Notes: generated by a model not told the origin, from the letters alone. DNA of 64,000 nt from Patiria pectinifera (GCA_029964075.1 CM057147.1:16947513-17011512); one strand, 5' to 3'. Counted from the first letter of the stretch, positions 23,401-35,400 are shown. A program made the numbers and translations.

Positions 23401-26400
23401 CTTGTTTTTAGATGGGGTTACGATCGTGAATAAGCTTTATGTGGCCTCTCTGGACTCCCAAGTTTAGTCGGGCACCATTTGCAGTCATCAGCCCACAATT
23501 GAAGAAAAAAAACGTAAAAAAAACAAAAAACCGCGTTGCCGCACCACTTTTTGGGCAAGCTCCATACCAGAAACCGGAGACCTTTTTTTTTGGGCCTTAG
23601 GCTTGGAACGCACTCCAATATTAAAATAGTCTGGCACCATCCCATTCAACAGTTTAACATTTATAAAATAGATTCAGGAAACACGATCGAAAATGGCTTC
23701 GTCATGAATAAGTCTATTAAAAGACAGAAAAAACCTCATGCCATTTTATGTGTGTATAATGGTGGAGAATACCACAAATGGGGAATATAGAGTGTGATTT
23801 GGGGAATATTTCAGCTAAACACGAACATACTTCCAAGACACATTCAGTAATATCATAAGAATGTTTGTACCATGTCATGATAATCCTACAATGGGCCTTG
23901 TGCACGAGTTGGCCATTTTTGTCGAGTTTCCTGAATGTATTTCACTAATTGTTAACTGTTGAATGGGATGGCGCCAGACTATTTATGCAGGCATAATGCA
24001 GCCTTAACTGTCAATTTTACCGACATTTTACTGACAATTAGTTTTTTAAGCTGGCATTATGCATTCGGGAATGTTTCATTTGAAATTCTCAATTATTCAT
24101 GGAAGTAGACTGGAATTCATTTGTAATAAACTTGCTTTCATATCTCTTCGCAAATTCAAAAAAATAACATTTTACCTCACTTTTACTTCAATATGGCCGA
24201 CTCGTGCATAAGGCCCATTACACACATAGATGGATAATAAAGTGCTCATAGTCAGTTACCAACATATACTTAATATTCATTGTGGTCTTTTAGTGTGACC
24301 CATGTAATAATACATCAGTAACATCGGCCATGCATTGAAACATTTTTTGGTATTAACACGTGATGTTTTTGTTTCCCTTGATTTTTTTGTTTCTTTTCCC
24401 CAGTTTCTCATTCGTTCGCTTTGACATTTACTGCAATTTCCCCCTCTATAATACATTCACTCAAACGACCACGGAAATCTTCCACCTCTCATTAACATGT
24501 GCAAATCTGATGCTCTCTGAAAAAAAACCTCTGATTTACTCTGTATCCTGGGTTAATTTTTTTCTTCTGGGCGAGACTTAATCTTATACAGCACAGGAAG
24601 AAAGCATGAAAAAAAGTTTCTACACCCCTTTTCACAAGATGTAAAAAGAAAACAGGCCAGGCTTGATTATTGTGGTCATGCTTGAAAGATCCTACTATAG
24701 GTTTCTCTCAAATGACATCACTTCCTACATATTTTCACGTGCATCGGCATTTTGTGCGTAAAATTTTCGTGATGCGCATTGGCTACGCCATATTTCAAAG
24801 AAAGTTCGAGCAACACCCAACCTCGTTCCCCATGGGTACGATCGCGCTGCGCCATGTTGTTTCCCATCATGCCTTGCGCGATCTTAACGTTAGTGTAAGG
24901 AATGCGCACGCGCCCCTGGAGTCGAGGCTGAGCAACACCATGAACATTCCCGCGTGTTTAGAACATTTTGCACACTGCGCGCGCACGCACCTGATTTCCT
25001 ACGAAGATGGCGTTCTATGAGAGAGATCTGTTTGAACCTTGTTCGAAAGGACGACCTGTTTCAAACCTGCCATATATCCTATGAGAAAACTTGGTGGTCT
25101 GGATATACGTACATTTATTGTTAAAAAGCCCTTCATTGCTTCTCAAGGAATGATTAAGAAATTCATGATGGTGCTGATTCGTAAGGAATGCCTTAGAAAT
25201 TCATGATGTTGCCGATAAAAAAACCTCTGAAGATTCTTTCACGCAATCATTGCAATGAGTACCTTAAAAAAAATCTGCAGCTTGCAGGAGATTTTGCTGT
25301 GAGTCTAGACCTCCAAAATTTCTCAAAGATCGAGTTGAATTGATGAGGGAAAACGATCATTCAACACTAATGCACAAAATAATTCTCAAGCCTTGCATGT
25401 AGTTTTTGCATCATGTGAGGGTGTGTTGATACTAACACGGGACTGTGTTATATTATTCTCGGAAGATTTTGTTTTGCTTTGGTGTGGAAAGGGCTGAAGG
25501 TGTGCTTGCTTGACCAGATATTTTTTTTTTGGTGGATTTGTAAAGAGGACTTTATTATCAATTGGTCAGCTACTGTAAATATAATTAATTTCCTCCAAAT
25601 TGTTTACAAATTATTTTATGTAAGTCTAGAATCAAATTCCAATTTTCCAATGCAAATGATTCAATTTGATTTTCTGAAAAGATACTTTAATATTTGCAAT
25701 TATTTATTTATGAGCTGAAATCAAGCTCCAGGTGTTTATCTAAAATTTAAAAACCTTCCATTTGCCACTTATTGGAAACTTTTGTCTTCCCGAAACTTAT
25801 GCTTTTCTTGGTGTCCTGATGAAATACTTATTGGGAGTTCTATTCAGCTAACTTTCCACCTGATATTCTAACAGTTCACAAACACATCTGTATTCCTTGT
25901 AGACTCTTGTGGTTCCAATCGTATTCACCCACCACTGTTTGTATTCATTCATTTACCAAAGAAAGTATTTGAGAAACGCTCTTCCAATTTGGTGCAGAAT
26001 TCCACCATACGGATATACTAATATGCTGAAGTAATTATGTTGGATGGACCATGGCGTACTAAGAGTAAAGAGCTTCATTATACATGTATCTTGTTAAAAA
26101 AAAAAACTAATGACACAGAAACTCAATATCTTTTAAATTCTGAATGCATGTACCAAAAAAGAAAATCGAGTTAATACAGGATATCTAGACATCTACAGGT
26201 TATGAATTCATTTTTCCCTGGTTGTTAACCAGGTAATAAGTAGCTTTTCCATAGCGAATATCAAGTGAGAAGTCTAAGATTTCAAATTCAGGAAGCACAA
26301 CTTTTTCAGGAACTTTATAGCACACATGTATTGTGTACTAGCTCTAATTTACGGAGGAAGTCCTGTATATGAATACTTTGTCATTTGGTTACTTCACAAT

Positions 26401-27472
26401 GTTGGTTTTGATGGATTTTGTAGGATCCAGGAAGGTGCTTAAAAAAACCCGGAATGAGTTATGGTTTGGATTAAAATTTTGGCAACCTAAAATATTTCCC
26501 CTGCTCTGTCGCTAGTACAATTGTACACACTTGCAAGTTACAAATTGCAAGTTAAGCTATCTCTGCATGTCTAGGTGAGGTTGACAGTGAGCATGAATCT
26601 AGTTCATGAATATGTATGAGCCTTGAGGTGAATTAATGGCTTTTATAAAACCCCTTGGTTCTTAAGCTTCATCATTGGCTCTCTCAATGCACCTTCTAAC
26701 ACTCTTGCTTTCCCCACTTACGTCTTGCTTTTCTCACTTCTTTTTCGCATCTCCTCTCTCTGACCTCCTGACCTATCCTCATCCCCCGATTGTCCTTCCT
26801 GTCATTTTCATTCCTCCCTCACTTTCAAACCTGTCATTCTGTCCCTCTGTTTGTCTCTGTCCTGTTGTTCAATGTTCGTGTCACCTTTAACTTGCGGTTA
26901 TTTGTTTATCCACACCACATAACACTAAAACTTGATTGAATGGTTTGACTGACCAACTTGTTGCTTAACCTGGTACAACGATTATATGGTTACTTCAACT
27001 GGATTAATTGGTTTATGGTTGGCTGCACCGACTACTAATCTGGTATCATTGAACTGGTTCAACGTCTCTTGAACTGGTTCAATGAAATACTGACTGGTTG
27101 ACCAAACTTACACCATTGGATCTGTTCCATCACATGTCTGTATTGGTCGTCCCCTCTTTTTTTTTCCCTACCGTATGGCGCCCTCTGGCGTTCACCCCAC
27201 CCTTTGTCCTCCATTTTGTGTCTCGAATACTCGTGCTTCAAATGTTCGTGCCACGTCGACACTGTTACCCCTTGTCTGTCCGTTCACATTTCGCACGTCT
27301 CTTATATTTCTATTCTCTCTGTTACTTCCCATTCTCACTCTCACCGGCTTTGCTTCTTGCCCCCCTTTCACTTGCTTTCTCTTCCCCGCCCCCCAAATTT
27401 GTCTCACAAAACTAGATTGAAGTGTTCTCCACGTACCGCATTGACGAGGCAACACAGAGGGAGACCTGTTAG
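11488..27472 (+). CDS. ROGDI: ROGDI, rogdi atypical leucine zipper protein (first exon not found)
   Basis: Eleven exons: 11488-11559, 12125-12158, 15620-15671, 17002-17059, 17354-17437, 18414-18509, 19811-19909, 20548-20661, 21712-21758, 22443-22569 and 27416-27472. All have GT-AG borders and compatible phases, giving about 279 residues ending IEVFSTYRIDEATQRETC. Human ROGDI has about 287, so only a short N-terminal exon is missing. Conserved blocks in order: EDEFQWLLREEVHPVLQQLQ (helical N-terminus), REDIPWKLQQ-VQDAGNHL, TGSEVTKLMDEVM, NPPLPNEILIDFYVQGNKLN, and CAVPWLGEALTLFTVALQ near the C-terminus. ROGDI is a cytosolic subunit of the mRAVE complex that promotes assembly of the V-ATPase, and in humans its loss causes an epilepsy-enamel syndrome. 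Introns hold many mobile elements; the last intron is 4.8 kb. The last exon follows a long pyrimidine-rich stretch. I saw no clear polyadenylation signal close to the stop. Confidence 0.93.
11611..11875 (-). mobile_element. tRNA-derived SINE, family A, copy 1
   Basis: On the minus strand: AGTCAGGTTGGCGTAGCGGT head (A-box-like), GGGTTCGAATCCGG B box, then GGGTTTTCAGTCCC, TTTTCCTCCCACC, and a tail with GGCTTTCGAGC and AGGAATCATTGGTTTCATTACC. Lies 50 bp into the intron after ROGDI exon 11488-11559. Full plus-strand copy at 54433-54701, fragment at 36982-37073. Confidence 0.8.
12605..13027. mobile_element. Long hairpin element, AACCTTCCTCACTC family, copy 1
   Basis: Two arms of about 180 bp in inverted orientation share TACTAGGAACCTTCCTCACT, CCATATGGT, AAACTGTT, and ATCAGTTTACTAGT. 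The arms are separated by about 60 bp. A third arm-like copy is at 14262-14483. Non-coding. Confidence 0.8.
14262..14483. mobile_element. Hairpin element arm, AACCTTCCTCACTC family, copy 2
   Basis: Same order of blocks as the right arm at 12835-13027 (CCAACACCAGG, TTGTTGG.ATCTGTT, AGTAAACTGA, CCATATGGTGTTGG, GAGGAAGGTTCCTAGTAAAT), bounded by TAACCCTAA and TTAGGGTTAA. Confidence 0.75.
15066..15536. mobile_element. hAT-like element fragment joined to a Tc1/mariner-like element end
   Basis: 15066-15262 begins with the end CAAGGGCGGATCCAG and matches, inverted, part of 50960-51244 (GAGGCAATTTCTGACCACTT, TTTTTTGAGGAAAAG), but lacks the other end. From about 15300 it is followed by a block matching 58170-58400 (GGCTTTCATATCTTAGATTTTG inverted there) and ending in TTTTACTCACCCTG next to TA at 15537-15538. 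Confidence 0.65.
16478..16623. mobile_element. Hairpin element with 50-bp inverted ends
   Basis: GTTATCCCACGAACGCCCGT at the left pairs with ACTTGCGCTCGTGGGATAAC at the right. The homology continues through GGAACATGG and ATGTAGTG.GTCTGTGT, leaving a loop of about 45 bases. Located in a ROGDI intron. Confidence 0.8.
17475..17697. repeat. 20-bp minisatellite in ROGDI intron
   Basis: Degenerate tandem copies of GATTGAACCAGATCAAACTA, about ten units, starting about 40 bases after the donor of ROGDI exon 17354-17437. The units nearer the exon are more diverged; the last four are nearly identical. Confidence 0.85.
17917..18175 (+). mobile_element. tRNA-derived SINE, family B, copy 2
   Basis: Plus-strand copy with an A-box-like TGGCCTAGAGGTTCAGAG, a B box GGTTCGAGCCC, then CTTAAGCAAGGCAC, TTCGTCCTTCGAATGG and CACTTATCGCTAAGAG. 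It lacks the longer tail of the copies at 11011-11399 and 47845-48243. Confidence 0.78.
18277..18440. repeat. Tandem duplication copying the splice acceptor and start of a ROGDI exon
   Basis: Two adjacent copies with a period of about 82 bases. Both contain ACAATGACAATG, TTGTTTGAT.TGATAACC, CAGGTACAAGATGC and TCATTTGTACTC. The second copy supplies the true acceptor and first 30 bases of exon 18414-18509; the first is an upstream decoy with the same CAG acceptor but no continuing exon. Confidence 0.85.
18949..19243. repeat. GC-rich dispersed repeat, copy 1 (inverted partner at 49878-50127)
   Basis: Shares GTACCCCCTCACCGGCAAAG, GCCGCGATGCGCGGCC, GGCGCCCTCTTTTGTTGGC and CCCGCCCATGGGACGTC with a segment in a MORC2 intron, in opposite orientation. 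Non-coding in both copies. Confidence 0.8.
20145..20298. mobile_element. Hairpin element whose arms carry histone-stem-loop-like palindromes
   Basis: Arms share AAGATA..GTTTGCGGTGACACCATGTG and its complement. Within them are GGTTCTGAAAAGAACC (20205-20220) and GGTTCTTTTCAGAACC (20248-20263), each a 6-bp stem with the TTTC loop of a histone 3' stem-loop but one compensated base-pair change. Located in a ROGDI intron. Confidence 0.75.
20674..20970. repeat. Tandem duplication, about 160-bp period
   Basis: Two copies of ATTCAGCCAGCCTGAGCCTA, CTGAGGATCAGACATTCACG, GTCTGATATAT and GAGCATGCA.ATTTTAT. The first starts 12 bases after ROGDI exon 20548-20661. Confidence 0.8.
22627..23006. mobile_element. 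Hairpin element with arms of about 110 bp
   Basis: Left arm AAGCCATTTGC..GTAACATTGGAATATCATCTGGTACACTGACTTGCT..TGCTTGGCACG; right arm its inverted match ending GCAAATGGCTT. CAAATCATGTGAT and its complement are near the centre. Lies just after ROGDI exon 22443-22569. Confidence 0.85.
23223..23612. mobile_element. Hairpin element, GTCTCCGGTTTCTGGTAT ends
   Basis: CTAAGGC-A-run-GAGTCTCCGGTTTCTGGTATG at the left is mirrored by CATACCAGAAACCGGAGAC-T-run-GCCTTAG at the right. The interior is non-coding. Confidence 0.8.
23627..23981. mobile_element. Hairpin element, TAGTCTGGC ends
   Basis: Ends TAGTCTGGCACCATCCCATT and AATGGGATGGCGCCAGACTA in inverted orientation, with further matching GTTTCCTGAAT..CGAAAATGGC blocks. 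TA borders may be the target duplication. Confidence 0.8.
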
Positions 27473-30400
27473 ATGAGCATTTTATACCGACGGGTATGGC
27501 TACCGTGTTTGGCGTCAGGGTCATCAAGAAATATATTAAGTCTTATCATTGTGAATAGAAAAGTTTTAATGAGTCTTTTCAGTGTGAATAGAAATTTATA
27601 TCATTATTGTAAAACGTACTTTGTGTTCTTGAATCAAGTGACTCTACACGTGCTCATCAACACAATGCTTTACCTTAATGGGGAAAAAACTTTTTTGTCT
27701 ATTTAGGAAGTTTTTAAAATGTGTTTTCATGTTGGCTTGCTGTTGCAAGCCAAAATGTTACGCCTGAATTACATACAATAGTTACGCCTGAATTATCGCT
27801 GGACCGCGTTTATTTCGAAATTTGCAAGGTAATTACTCCATAGCTAAATTTACTGGGCAGATTCTTTTGGTTTAATATCTCATTCAAAAGTGAATAACTT
27901 TTGCGTTGTACAAAAATTGCAATTGAAGAACAATATCTACATTTCGAGGGGAAGCTCTGAAAAGTTGCACGGGAAGAGCAGCTGTTATGAAAGTAACTAT
28001 CAAAAGGACCCCCTCAACTTTGAAAAGTTAACACAGAAAAAAAAATAATGGTCAATAAAAGCCAGCTCTTGGAAATGTTCGGCAAATTTGAAATGTAAAG
28101 TTTTATTTTCCACCCATATTATGTAATTGTTTCCCTTTTTGTATTCGTGTCAAGGGACACTTCTACTTAACCAAAGTTTTTCTTCCAAAGGTTTCAGGTT
28201 TTAAATACTATAATAACTCTATCAAAAAAAGTGCCAACTAAGGGTGTCATCGAAATTGTTTAATCTTAACTGATTGATTTAAGTTTTTATTAGGATCTCG
28301 AATAATATTTCATTTAATTTCATTTGGTTTTCATTCCAATTTGGAACACACCCTTTAAACCCGGGGAGGGCTACTTCAACATTTTCAACCTGAATATTTA
28401 GATATACGTTGGCAGGAGAAAGCAAAGCAAAGTCATGTAGAGCAAACTGACATTAACATTTTCTTTTTAAGTTCATAAACAAAGAGATGAATTTGGCAAC
28501 ACAATGAATAATAGATTCATCTGTTGAACTCGTAAGAAATATACATTTGTGACTGTTTGTAAGCAACTGAGAGTGTGCATGTTTTTTCACTAACAAAGTC
28601 AAACATTTGTTCACGAAGAGCACTGTATATTGGACAATTGAGTAAAACAATGGATCTTAGATTCAACCCCCAAAATATAAAATGACCTTCTGAATGGGTC
28701 CAGCTTAGGTCTAATAAGAAATACGACTTGTACGATTGTCCAAATCGGGAGAGCTTTTGCTCATAAATTGACCTATTTCTGGGAGCTTTTAGTCTTTAAA
28801 AACTCATTTTGAAGTTCTGTTTATTTTTGTGTCCAGAATATTCATACCAGAATCAAATCAAAGGAAAAAATGCTTGTACCGCCGTTTTGATGTATGGAAT
28901 TGTGGTGGGAGTTTGGATAGGGCGTGGCTTGAGGGTGGGTGGGATCAGTGACGAGGAGGGAGGGGCGTGGTTACATTCTGCACCACGCCTCCTCATTATT
29001 TCATTCAGTATTTCTACTTAATTTTGAATTTTTTCTTCATTTTGCATTTCCAAAGTTCTGGATCTTTCAGACATGTTTATGCCAGTCTTTAAATATACCA
29101 GAGATTAAATATATCGTTTAAAATATATAAATATGCGAATAAATAATAATGATAGTTAATTGCTTATGAATAGATATTAAATATGTATGTCGTTATTGTG
29201 AAGGATATAAATTGAATTTTTGTCTGATGTTTATGGAGCCTGATTGTTTTGTCATGGTCTGAGCAGTTGCATTTAACAAACGAAACGAAAAACTCTTTTT
29301 TAAAATTAATTTTCCTGACTTTTCATCAGTGACGCACCCATTCTTGCTTACATTGATGCACATTTTCACTGTTGCATTGACTCAATATTAACGAATGTAA
29401 TTGAGTTGAATAGGTGATATTAGCAGGCAAAAAAATGACTGCACTATTATCAGTAAACAGAGATAATCGATAAATTATTTGCATCTATTAATTGTAGTAG
29501 TATTGTCATTGTATAGTTATATGGCTTCCTGTATTCATTCCAATGTGTAATCTGGTTGACTGGAAAGGTTTTGGTTGAGTTGTGCTCCGTGAGATAGGCG
29601 CAGGTAGCGTCCGAATATCTGGGCTTCATGCGATTCGCTGTAAACCGCTGACCACTTCTCACAGATTTGTGTGTCACTGTCGGTGTCACGTGAAATTTGG
29701 AATCCTATGGGATCTACTGGTCCTTTTTCCCTTATATGCACTCTAGTCCTTACACGTTACCTGTGAATGTCCTACTTATCTTCACTTAAGCATGCGCGGT
29801 ACAACCGAAGAGTCAAAATTTCAAACCATACGCATGCCGTAGCCAATTAATTCGGACACTGCCATAATGCGACTTGTGGTTTGTGGCTGGTAGCCAATCA
29901 GTAAGCACTTTAGTTAAACCAATGCACCATTTTGCAACCGTAAATAGCGGGTACCCATTACATGCAGCTGCTAATTGGAGAATACTGCTTAGTAAATTAC
30001 TGTTCAGCAAAAATCAGCCGACACCACTTACAAGCAGTATACATGTACATTGTATGGGGTTTTTAAAGGTAAAAGTAACCAGTTTTAAGTAAGCAAATAT
30101 TCCGTGGAGGTGCTAAGCGCAGAAATGTGTTGTAAGATAGTGGCTTAAAAAAAAAGTTACCAGCTAAAGAACGCCATACAATGTGTATTGCATGCAACTG
30201 GTTGCCTTTCTGATTTTTTCCCTCAACACATACAATTGTCAACGCATACAATTTCTACGCAGCTAACTCCATAGAATTAGGCGCTGTACAACCGTGTATG
30301 TTATGCACAATTAGTATTGCATGGTCTATAATGTTCATTTTTAGACGAAAAATTGGCAGTTTATACACTGTTGTGTTTAATGGACTTCCAGTACTGTATA

Positions 30401-30477
30401 TCCGTTTGTGCTCTGGTCATAAATGAGGATCAAGTAAATCGTGCAATATTGACATAGATCGTTCAGTGTTATGTACA

Positions 30478-30762
30478 CACTGAAAACAAATTGCCTGGGT
30501 TAATTTTACCCAAGAAAGGGTGAAAACTGGAACTACCCAAACTTGGGGGTGTTCTATAACCAATTGTTTGGGTTAGAATTTCTGCTAAATTCAACTTGTG
30601 GTCATTCAAGACCAAATTTAATTTGGTCTTGTATGACTACAACTTTTGGTTGAATTTAACATAAATTCTAACCCAAACAATTTGTTATTCAACAACCCAA
30701 GTTTGGGTAGTTCCAGTTTTCACCCTTTCTTGGGTAAAATTGACCCAGGCAATTTTTCAGTG
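30478..30762. mobile_element. Near-perfect 285-bp hairpin element with CACTG ends
   Basis: Begins CACTGAAAAC.AATTGCCTGG and ends CCAGGCAATTTTTCAGTG. The two halves match almost throughout (AGAAAGGGTGAAAACTGGAA, CCAAACTTGGG, TTGTTTGGGTTAGAATTT) around a centre at GACCAAATTTAATTTGGTC (30610-30628). CA flanks both ends. CACTG termini resemble the CACTA/Chapaev group, but the duplication is too short to decide. Confidence 0.85.
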
Positions 30763-31430
30763 CATTATGCGGTTTATTCAGTCCCTGTCCTGGACTAAGG
30801 CCTAATTGAATAAATGGAATTACAAATTGGAATAATAAATGTATAAATTCCAGAAATATTATTGTCGGTTTTTTTTGCAATTTAATTTATTCCGTTTTGC
30901 TGGCGTCAGTTCAGTCCACCATGTGTGGACTGAATATATACATATAAATACATAAATATGCGAATAAATAAGAATGGTCATAAACTGACTTTACATCACG
31001 CGTAGGCTTATATCGTGCAATTAACCTACTCAGTGTTGCGTACACTAACTTGTTTTTCAGTCTCTGCCCTAGACTTTATTGCATAAATTGAATAATATAT
31101 TGGAATAATAAATTTATAAATTGTAAAAAAATTATAAAATCAAGGTTGTTTTCTTTTCTTTTTTGCAACTTTTATTTTGTCCGTGGTCTGGGCGTCTGTT
31201 CGATCCACCATATGGCGCGAGAAGGCCAGAACGTGACCAGGAATTATCGTAACCTTGAAAAAGTCCCAGTTTAGCTCTGAGGAAATGTTTGGCCGAGCGG
31301 AGGGCTTTATGAGCCAGCGATGCATTCGCGCCATTTCCGCGGGTATACGAAGACGTAGTTTGACAACGGAGTAACTTCTTTCATGTAACTTTATTATCAG
31401 CAACTGCCATTTTGCGACCGAAAACCAACC

Positions 31431-31640
31431 GGGAAAAAAATGTTGCAACCTGACGCCACTTTTTTCTTCATACATCATCTCAATGAAGGTCATTCATTGC
31501 AAAAATGATGATAAGACATGAATCTGGGACTGAGAAACATTTCCAATTTTGTTAGGAAATACTTCGAAAATTTTCTTGACTCTCCATAGACTTTGTACAC
31601 AACCGCTGAAGTGGCGACAGGTTGCAATATTTTTCCCAAC
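31431..31640. mobile_element. Fold-back element, TTGCAAC family, copy 2
   Basis: GGGAAAAAAATGTTGCAACC..GACGCCACTT at the left and AAGTGGCGACAGGTTGCAATATTTTTCCC at the right in inverted orientation; interior as in copy 1. Confidence 0.78.
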
Positions 31641-31849
31641 CATAATCTACATCATTCTTAAAATACAAAGGAATGTTTGTTTTCATGAAAGTACGCGTGC
31701 ATAATTATGGGTACCGTCTTTGGTCGGCTTATTAATTTCAAAAATAGTATGGATCGTCTCTTTGCAAAACAGACGTCTACCTACTTGGCCATCGCTGCTT
31801 CACAAGAGAATGTTGGTACTCCAGCATTGTTGAAAAAATGAATAAAAAA

Positions 31850-31921
31850 AGGCACGAGAGGGATTCGAACCCTCGATCTTCTGTTTACGAGACAGACGCC
31901 TTACCACTAGGCCACCGCGCC
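31850..31921 (-). tRNA. tRNA-Thr (anticodon CGU)
   Basis: 72-nt cloverleaf on the minus strand: acceptor GGCGCGG/TCGTGCC (with G-U pairs), D arm GCC-TAGTGGTAA-GGC, anticodon stem-loop TCTGT-CTCGTAA-ACAGA, variable AGATC, T arm GAGGG-TTCGAAT-CCCTC, discriminator T. A run of T follows as the pol III terminator. The anticodon CGT reads ACG. Confidence 0.93.
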
Positions 31922-32324
31922 TAGTTGTGTCAACCCTTTTCTTTTCCCCTAATAAATTTAGCAAAACAAATTCGCAGATATGCCTATGTAGTGTAAATTT
32001 AGGACCATGAAATAATACTGACTCAGGCTGGTAGTATTGCACATGCCTTACGTGAGGATTATGAACATTAACAGCAAATAAAACAGTGCTGGCACCGGAT
32101 TTCATAGGAGTCAAAATTTTATGTGACACTGGAAAAGTGCTTAAGACCAACCATGCAGCAATGTCTTTATCAACCGTTTGAAACCGGCCTCGTGATGGGC
32201 TCTCGACCAACTTTTTTTAGGAATGGGAAAACCGTCTCAGGTATTTATGAATATCAAATTTTAGCTGGTTAACTAAATGCTGATTTATGCAGCGTAAAGG
32301 CCTTCGTGTTCAACAAGAAAATGC

Positions 32325-32331
32325 TATAAAA
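32325..32331 (+). promoter_or_regulatory. TATA box of the secreted-protein gene
   Basis: TATAAAA lies 115 bases upstream of the start codon at 32446, which allows a transcription start near 32355 and a 5' leader of about 90 bases. Confidence 0.55.
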
Positions 32332-32445
32332 ACACCAACAGTACGTGTAGGTTAATTCAGTTGGCTTTTGAGTCCAAGAAACCCGTTTTTTTGCTGTCTC
32401 GAGCTCGGCCTGCTCTCCCAGATAGGTTGAATTTGGTCGGAGAAC

Positions 32446-35400
32446 ATGGCGCGATTCACAATGTTGGCCATTGTGGTTCTTTGCCTGATTGTCGGCAATC
32501 AGGGAGCTGACGATATTTACACAGATATGGTGAGTATAGGCAGATGCAAGAAAGTCCATTTTATGATCTTTGGAGAGAAAAAAAATACGCAGAAAACGGA
32601 ATGAGTTTTTTTTTCTTGTTAAGGTTTTTTGTGTGTTTTTTTTAATTGATAAATAAAGTTTAGTTCTGTAAGCTATTTTTTTTTTAAATAACATCTTATT
32701 GGAGAAAGTGCTGCAGTGTCAGGAAGATGGACTGCCATACTTCCTCGTCTTATACAGCGTGTCCCAAAAAAAATGTCCCTCTCATAGACCACAGACTAAT
32801 TACTAAAATCAAGTTTTATACTCAAATAAGTTTACATATTTAGAAAGCCCACTTAATTTTGTAGTTCCTGTGAAAATTTCAAAGGTCTCATTCATTTGTT
32901 TTTGAATACAGGCTTTTTGTAACAGTAGTGCATTCTGGGCCCATTCCAAGTTTGATAAAAAATGCACAATCAACACTAACATACCCTATTCCATGCTTCA
33001 CTTTTAATTCAACAAATGTGTTGTTGTTTTTGTTTTTTTTTGATAAAGTCAAAGTCAAGTTCATTTACTTTTAAATGAAAATAAAATAAGTTAAGTTAAG
33101 TTCTCATGTTCATGTTTGCTTGAGGTGTGTGTCCATTTTATGATTTGTTGTCCAGTCCAGCTTGCTTAGCTTTGTTATTGGTCCCCCTGCACGTCCTTCC
33201 ACTTGGGGGGGACTGAAAAACATCTGTTACACTGTAACTAGTGTGTCAAAACCAAATGACAAAGACCAATGAAATGAAATTTTTAAATAAAAAAAAAAAT
33301 GAGCTTTCTAAATCTGAACAATAAATTGAGAATAATACTTGATTTTGGAATTAATTAAGCAGTCTATCAGAGGGACATTTTTTTGGGGGACACGCTGTAC
33401 ATGTGAACTGGGTTCGAACTTTTCCAACAAGACTAACCAATGGATTTGGGTTTTCAGTCTCTGCCTGAGTGATGAAGAGTTTCCATTTGAATACCGGGTT
33501 GGGTTTGACTCCTTGTAACATTATTTCAAGCTCTTCTTTACTTTTTAAAAATGTGTGTGCAGGCTTCAGAGTCACATTGTATAGAATTGAGGCAATGGTT
33601 TCATACTAGAATATACAGAATTGATATTAAAAAAAAATCTGCACGGATACATGTATTTTGCAAAGTGTAACAAACGGACACCCGTAAATTTGGACTACAA
33701 AATGAAGAGTATTAAAGGGGCTTTACGGCCTGAAATCCCCTAAAATTTCATGTTTTGGATTGTTTACTTACACTATTTAAAAGGTCTAATTGAAAGGAAA
33801 CTAACCTAATGTCTTACCGTTCCCGAGACTAAAGACGAAGAAAACTCGGTTGTTTTCATCGGACACGACGGAGTACGCATACGTTTTTCCTGTCGTTTTC
33901 ATTTGATGCACGATACACGTTGTGTGTGTCACATACACACGGCACATGCACTATGTGGTTTCTTACATGTCAGCAGAAGGCAAACACTTTACGGCTGAAA
34001 TCACGATCACTGAACAGCCCGTTTTTGTGGGGGTCGCAAAAGTGGACACCGAAATTCGTTCTCGCACGATCAACACACATAACACTAAAACGCCCAGTTT
34101 TTAAAGGATAGTTGTGTGGATGTTTTTATCCTACTTTTAGGCCAAAAAAAGAAAAAAAAATCGGTCTCTGGTCAGACCGAAGTTCCGGAATTGATGCGAC
34201 GACGCGTTTTTTTGTGGTTTTTTTTGGTGGCTTTTTTTTTTCAAGCTTGTATTGTACAGACAAGGTGGGTACTATTTTGCTTTTTTGTGTCCTCATTATA
34301 CATTGGTGTCCTCCATAATTTGCCTTGGTGCCCTTTATCATTTGCCTTGGTGCAATTTCCCCATTCATTGGTGCTCCTTGGTACAAAAATTTGAGGAGGC
34401 GCGGCAATAGAGGGCGCTGTTGTAGCTTCTGTGTTAATTTGAAGAAAAAAAAAGGTTGACGCGCATGATTAAAATCGACGCGCGCGCTGACCAGAGACCG
34501 AGTATTTTTTTTTTTTTGCCTTGAATGTTCTTTTCGATTATTATCATTTCGTTCAAAACGTTTTGGGCGTATTCCTGGAGTTCCCTTTATAAAGCCCACA
34601 TTTGATCTTTTATTGTCAGGGATTCTACGCCAAGGACCTGACCTGTAACGACGAACAAAGTTACTGCCAGAACTGCTTCACGGCGCGTGCTCGTGGCAAG
34701 GTCTTCTTACGTACGTTTACAAAGTTGTAAATCGTTCAGACATCCGATAATATCGATTCAGCATTTGCTCGAACGTTTGTCTCAAACCTTTCAATAATTG
34801 CGTTTTTAAGTTGGGAAAAACCCAAAGAAATTGGATAGCTTAACTGAAATAACCAAATTATGTACATAATATGGAATGCTTGATTCATTTCGCTGATTTA
34901 TGACTAACATCAACGCTCAGGTGGTGTTTTTTTTTAGATATTAAAAAAACTGATGCATTTTCCAAGTGAAATACAAAGCTACAGGTATGAGCGGATTTAA
35001 GTAGGCCTAATCGACCATGTATCGTGCTCTTGTATATACATAGATACGTTTGAGTACGTAACGAACCCCGACAAGTTCGAACTCGCCCAGTTTGAAGGAG
35101 ATAATGAGTGGAAGATGGAATTTGTTCAAGGTAAGACTGAAGGTGTCCATAACGCTATCAACACGGCCAACATTTTCGCCAGTGCTTTATGCTCGTTACA
35201 ACCACTGTACAGCCCATGTAGGATCGCGTTAAGTTTGAATAGGTCTGAAAATGAAATTTTGCCATATCCTGCACGAATGTAAACAACATTATACTGTAGA
35301 CTTTGAGTATTAAAAGGGGAGATTGATGTCGATAAGGTTCAATTTCAATTTTTCACATCTTATCTTATTTTATCCATATACGATATGGAGCGCACGAGAC

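Larger units (their letters stand above)
22570..27415 (+). other. Last ROGDI intron, 4.8 kb; no internal gene seen
   Basis: Contains three consecutive hairpin elements (22627-23006, 23223-23612, 23627-23981) and then AT-rich single-copy sequence. A GC-richer patch at 24720-25020 is free of stops in one frame but has no other coding sign. From 26680 to 27410 the + strand is strongly pyrimidine-rich, ending in the acceptor at 27415. Confidence 0.7.
27473..32445. other. Intergenic region between ROGDI and the secreted-protein gene
   Basis: No protein-coding exon supported. It contains the ROGDI 3' flank, the CACTG hairpin element (30478-30762), a TTGCAAC-family element (31431-31640) and a tRNA-Thr gene (31850-31921). 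The rest is AT-rich and unremarkable by eye. Confidence 0.6.

Noticed and set aside
24670..25020. 116-codon open frame in the last ROGDI intron
   Set aside because: No family resemblance, no splice context, and composition like the surrounding GC-richer non-coding patch; chance openness is likely.
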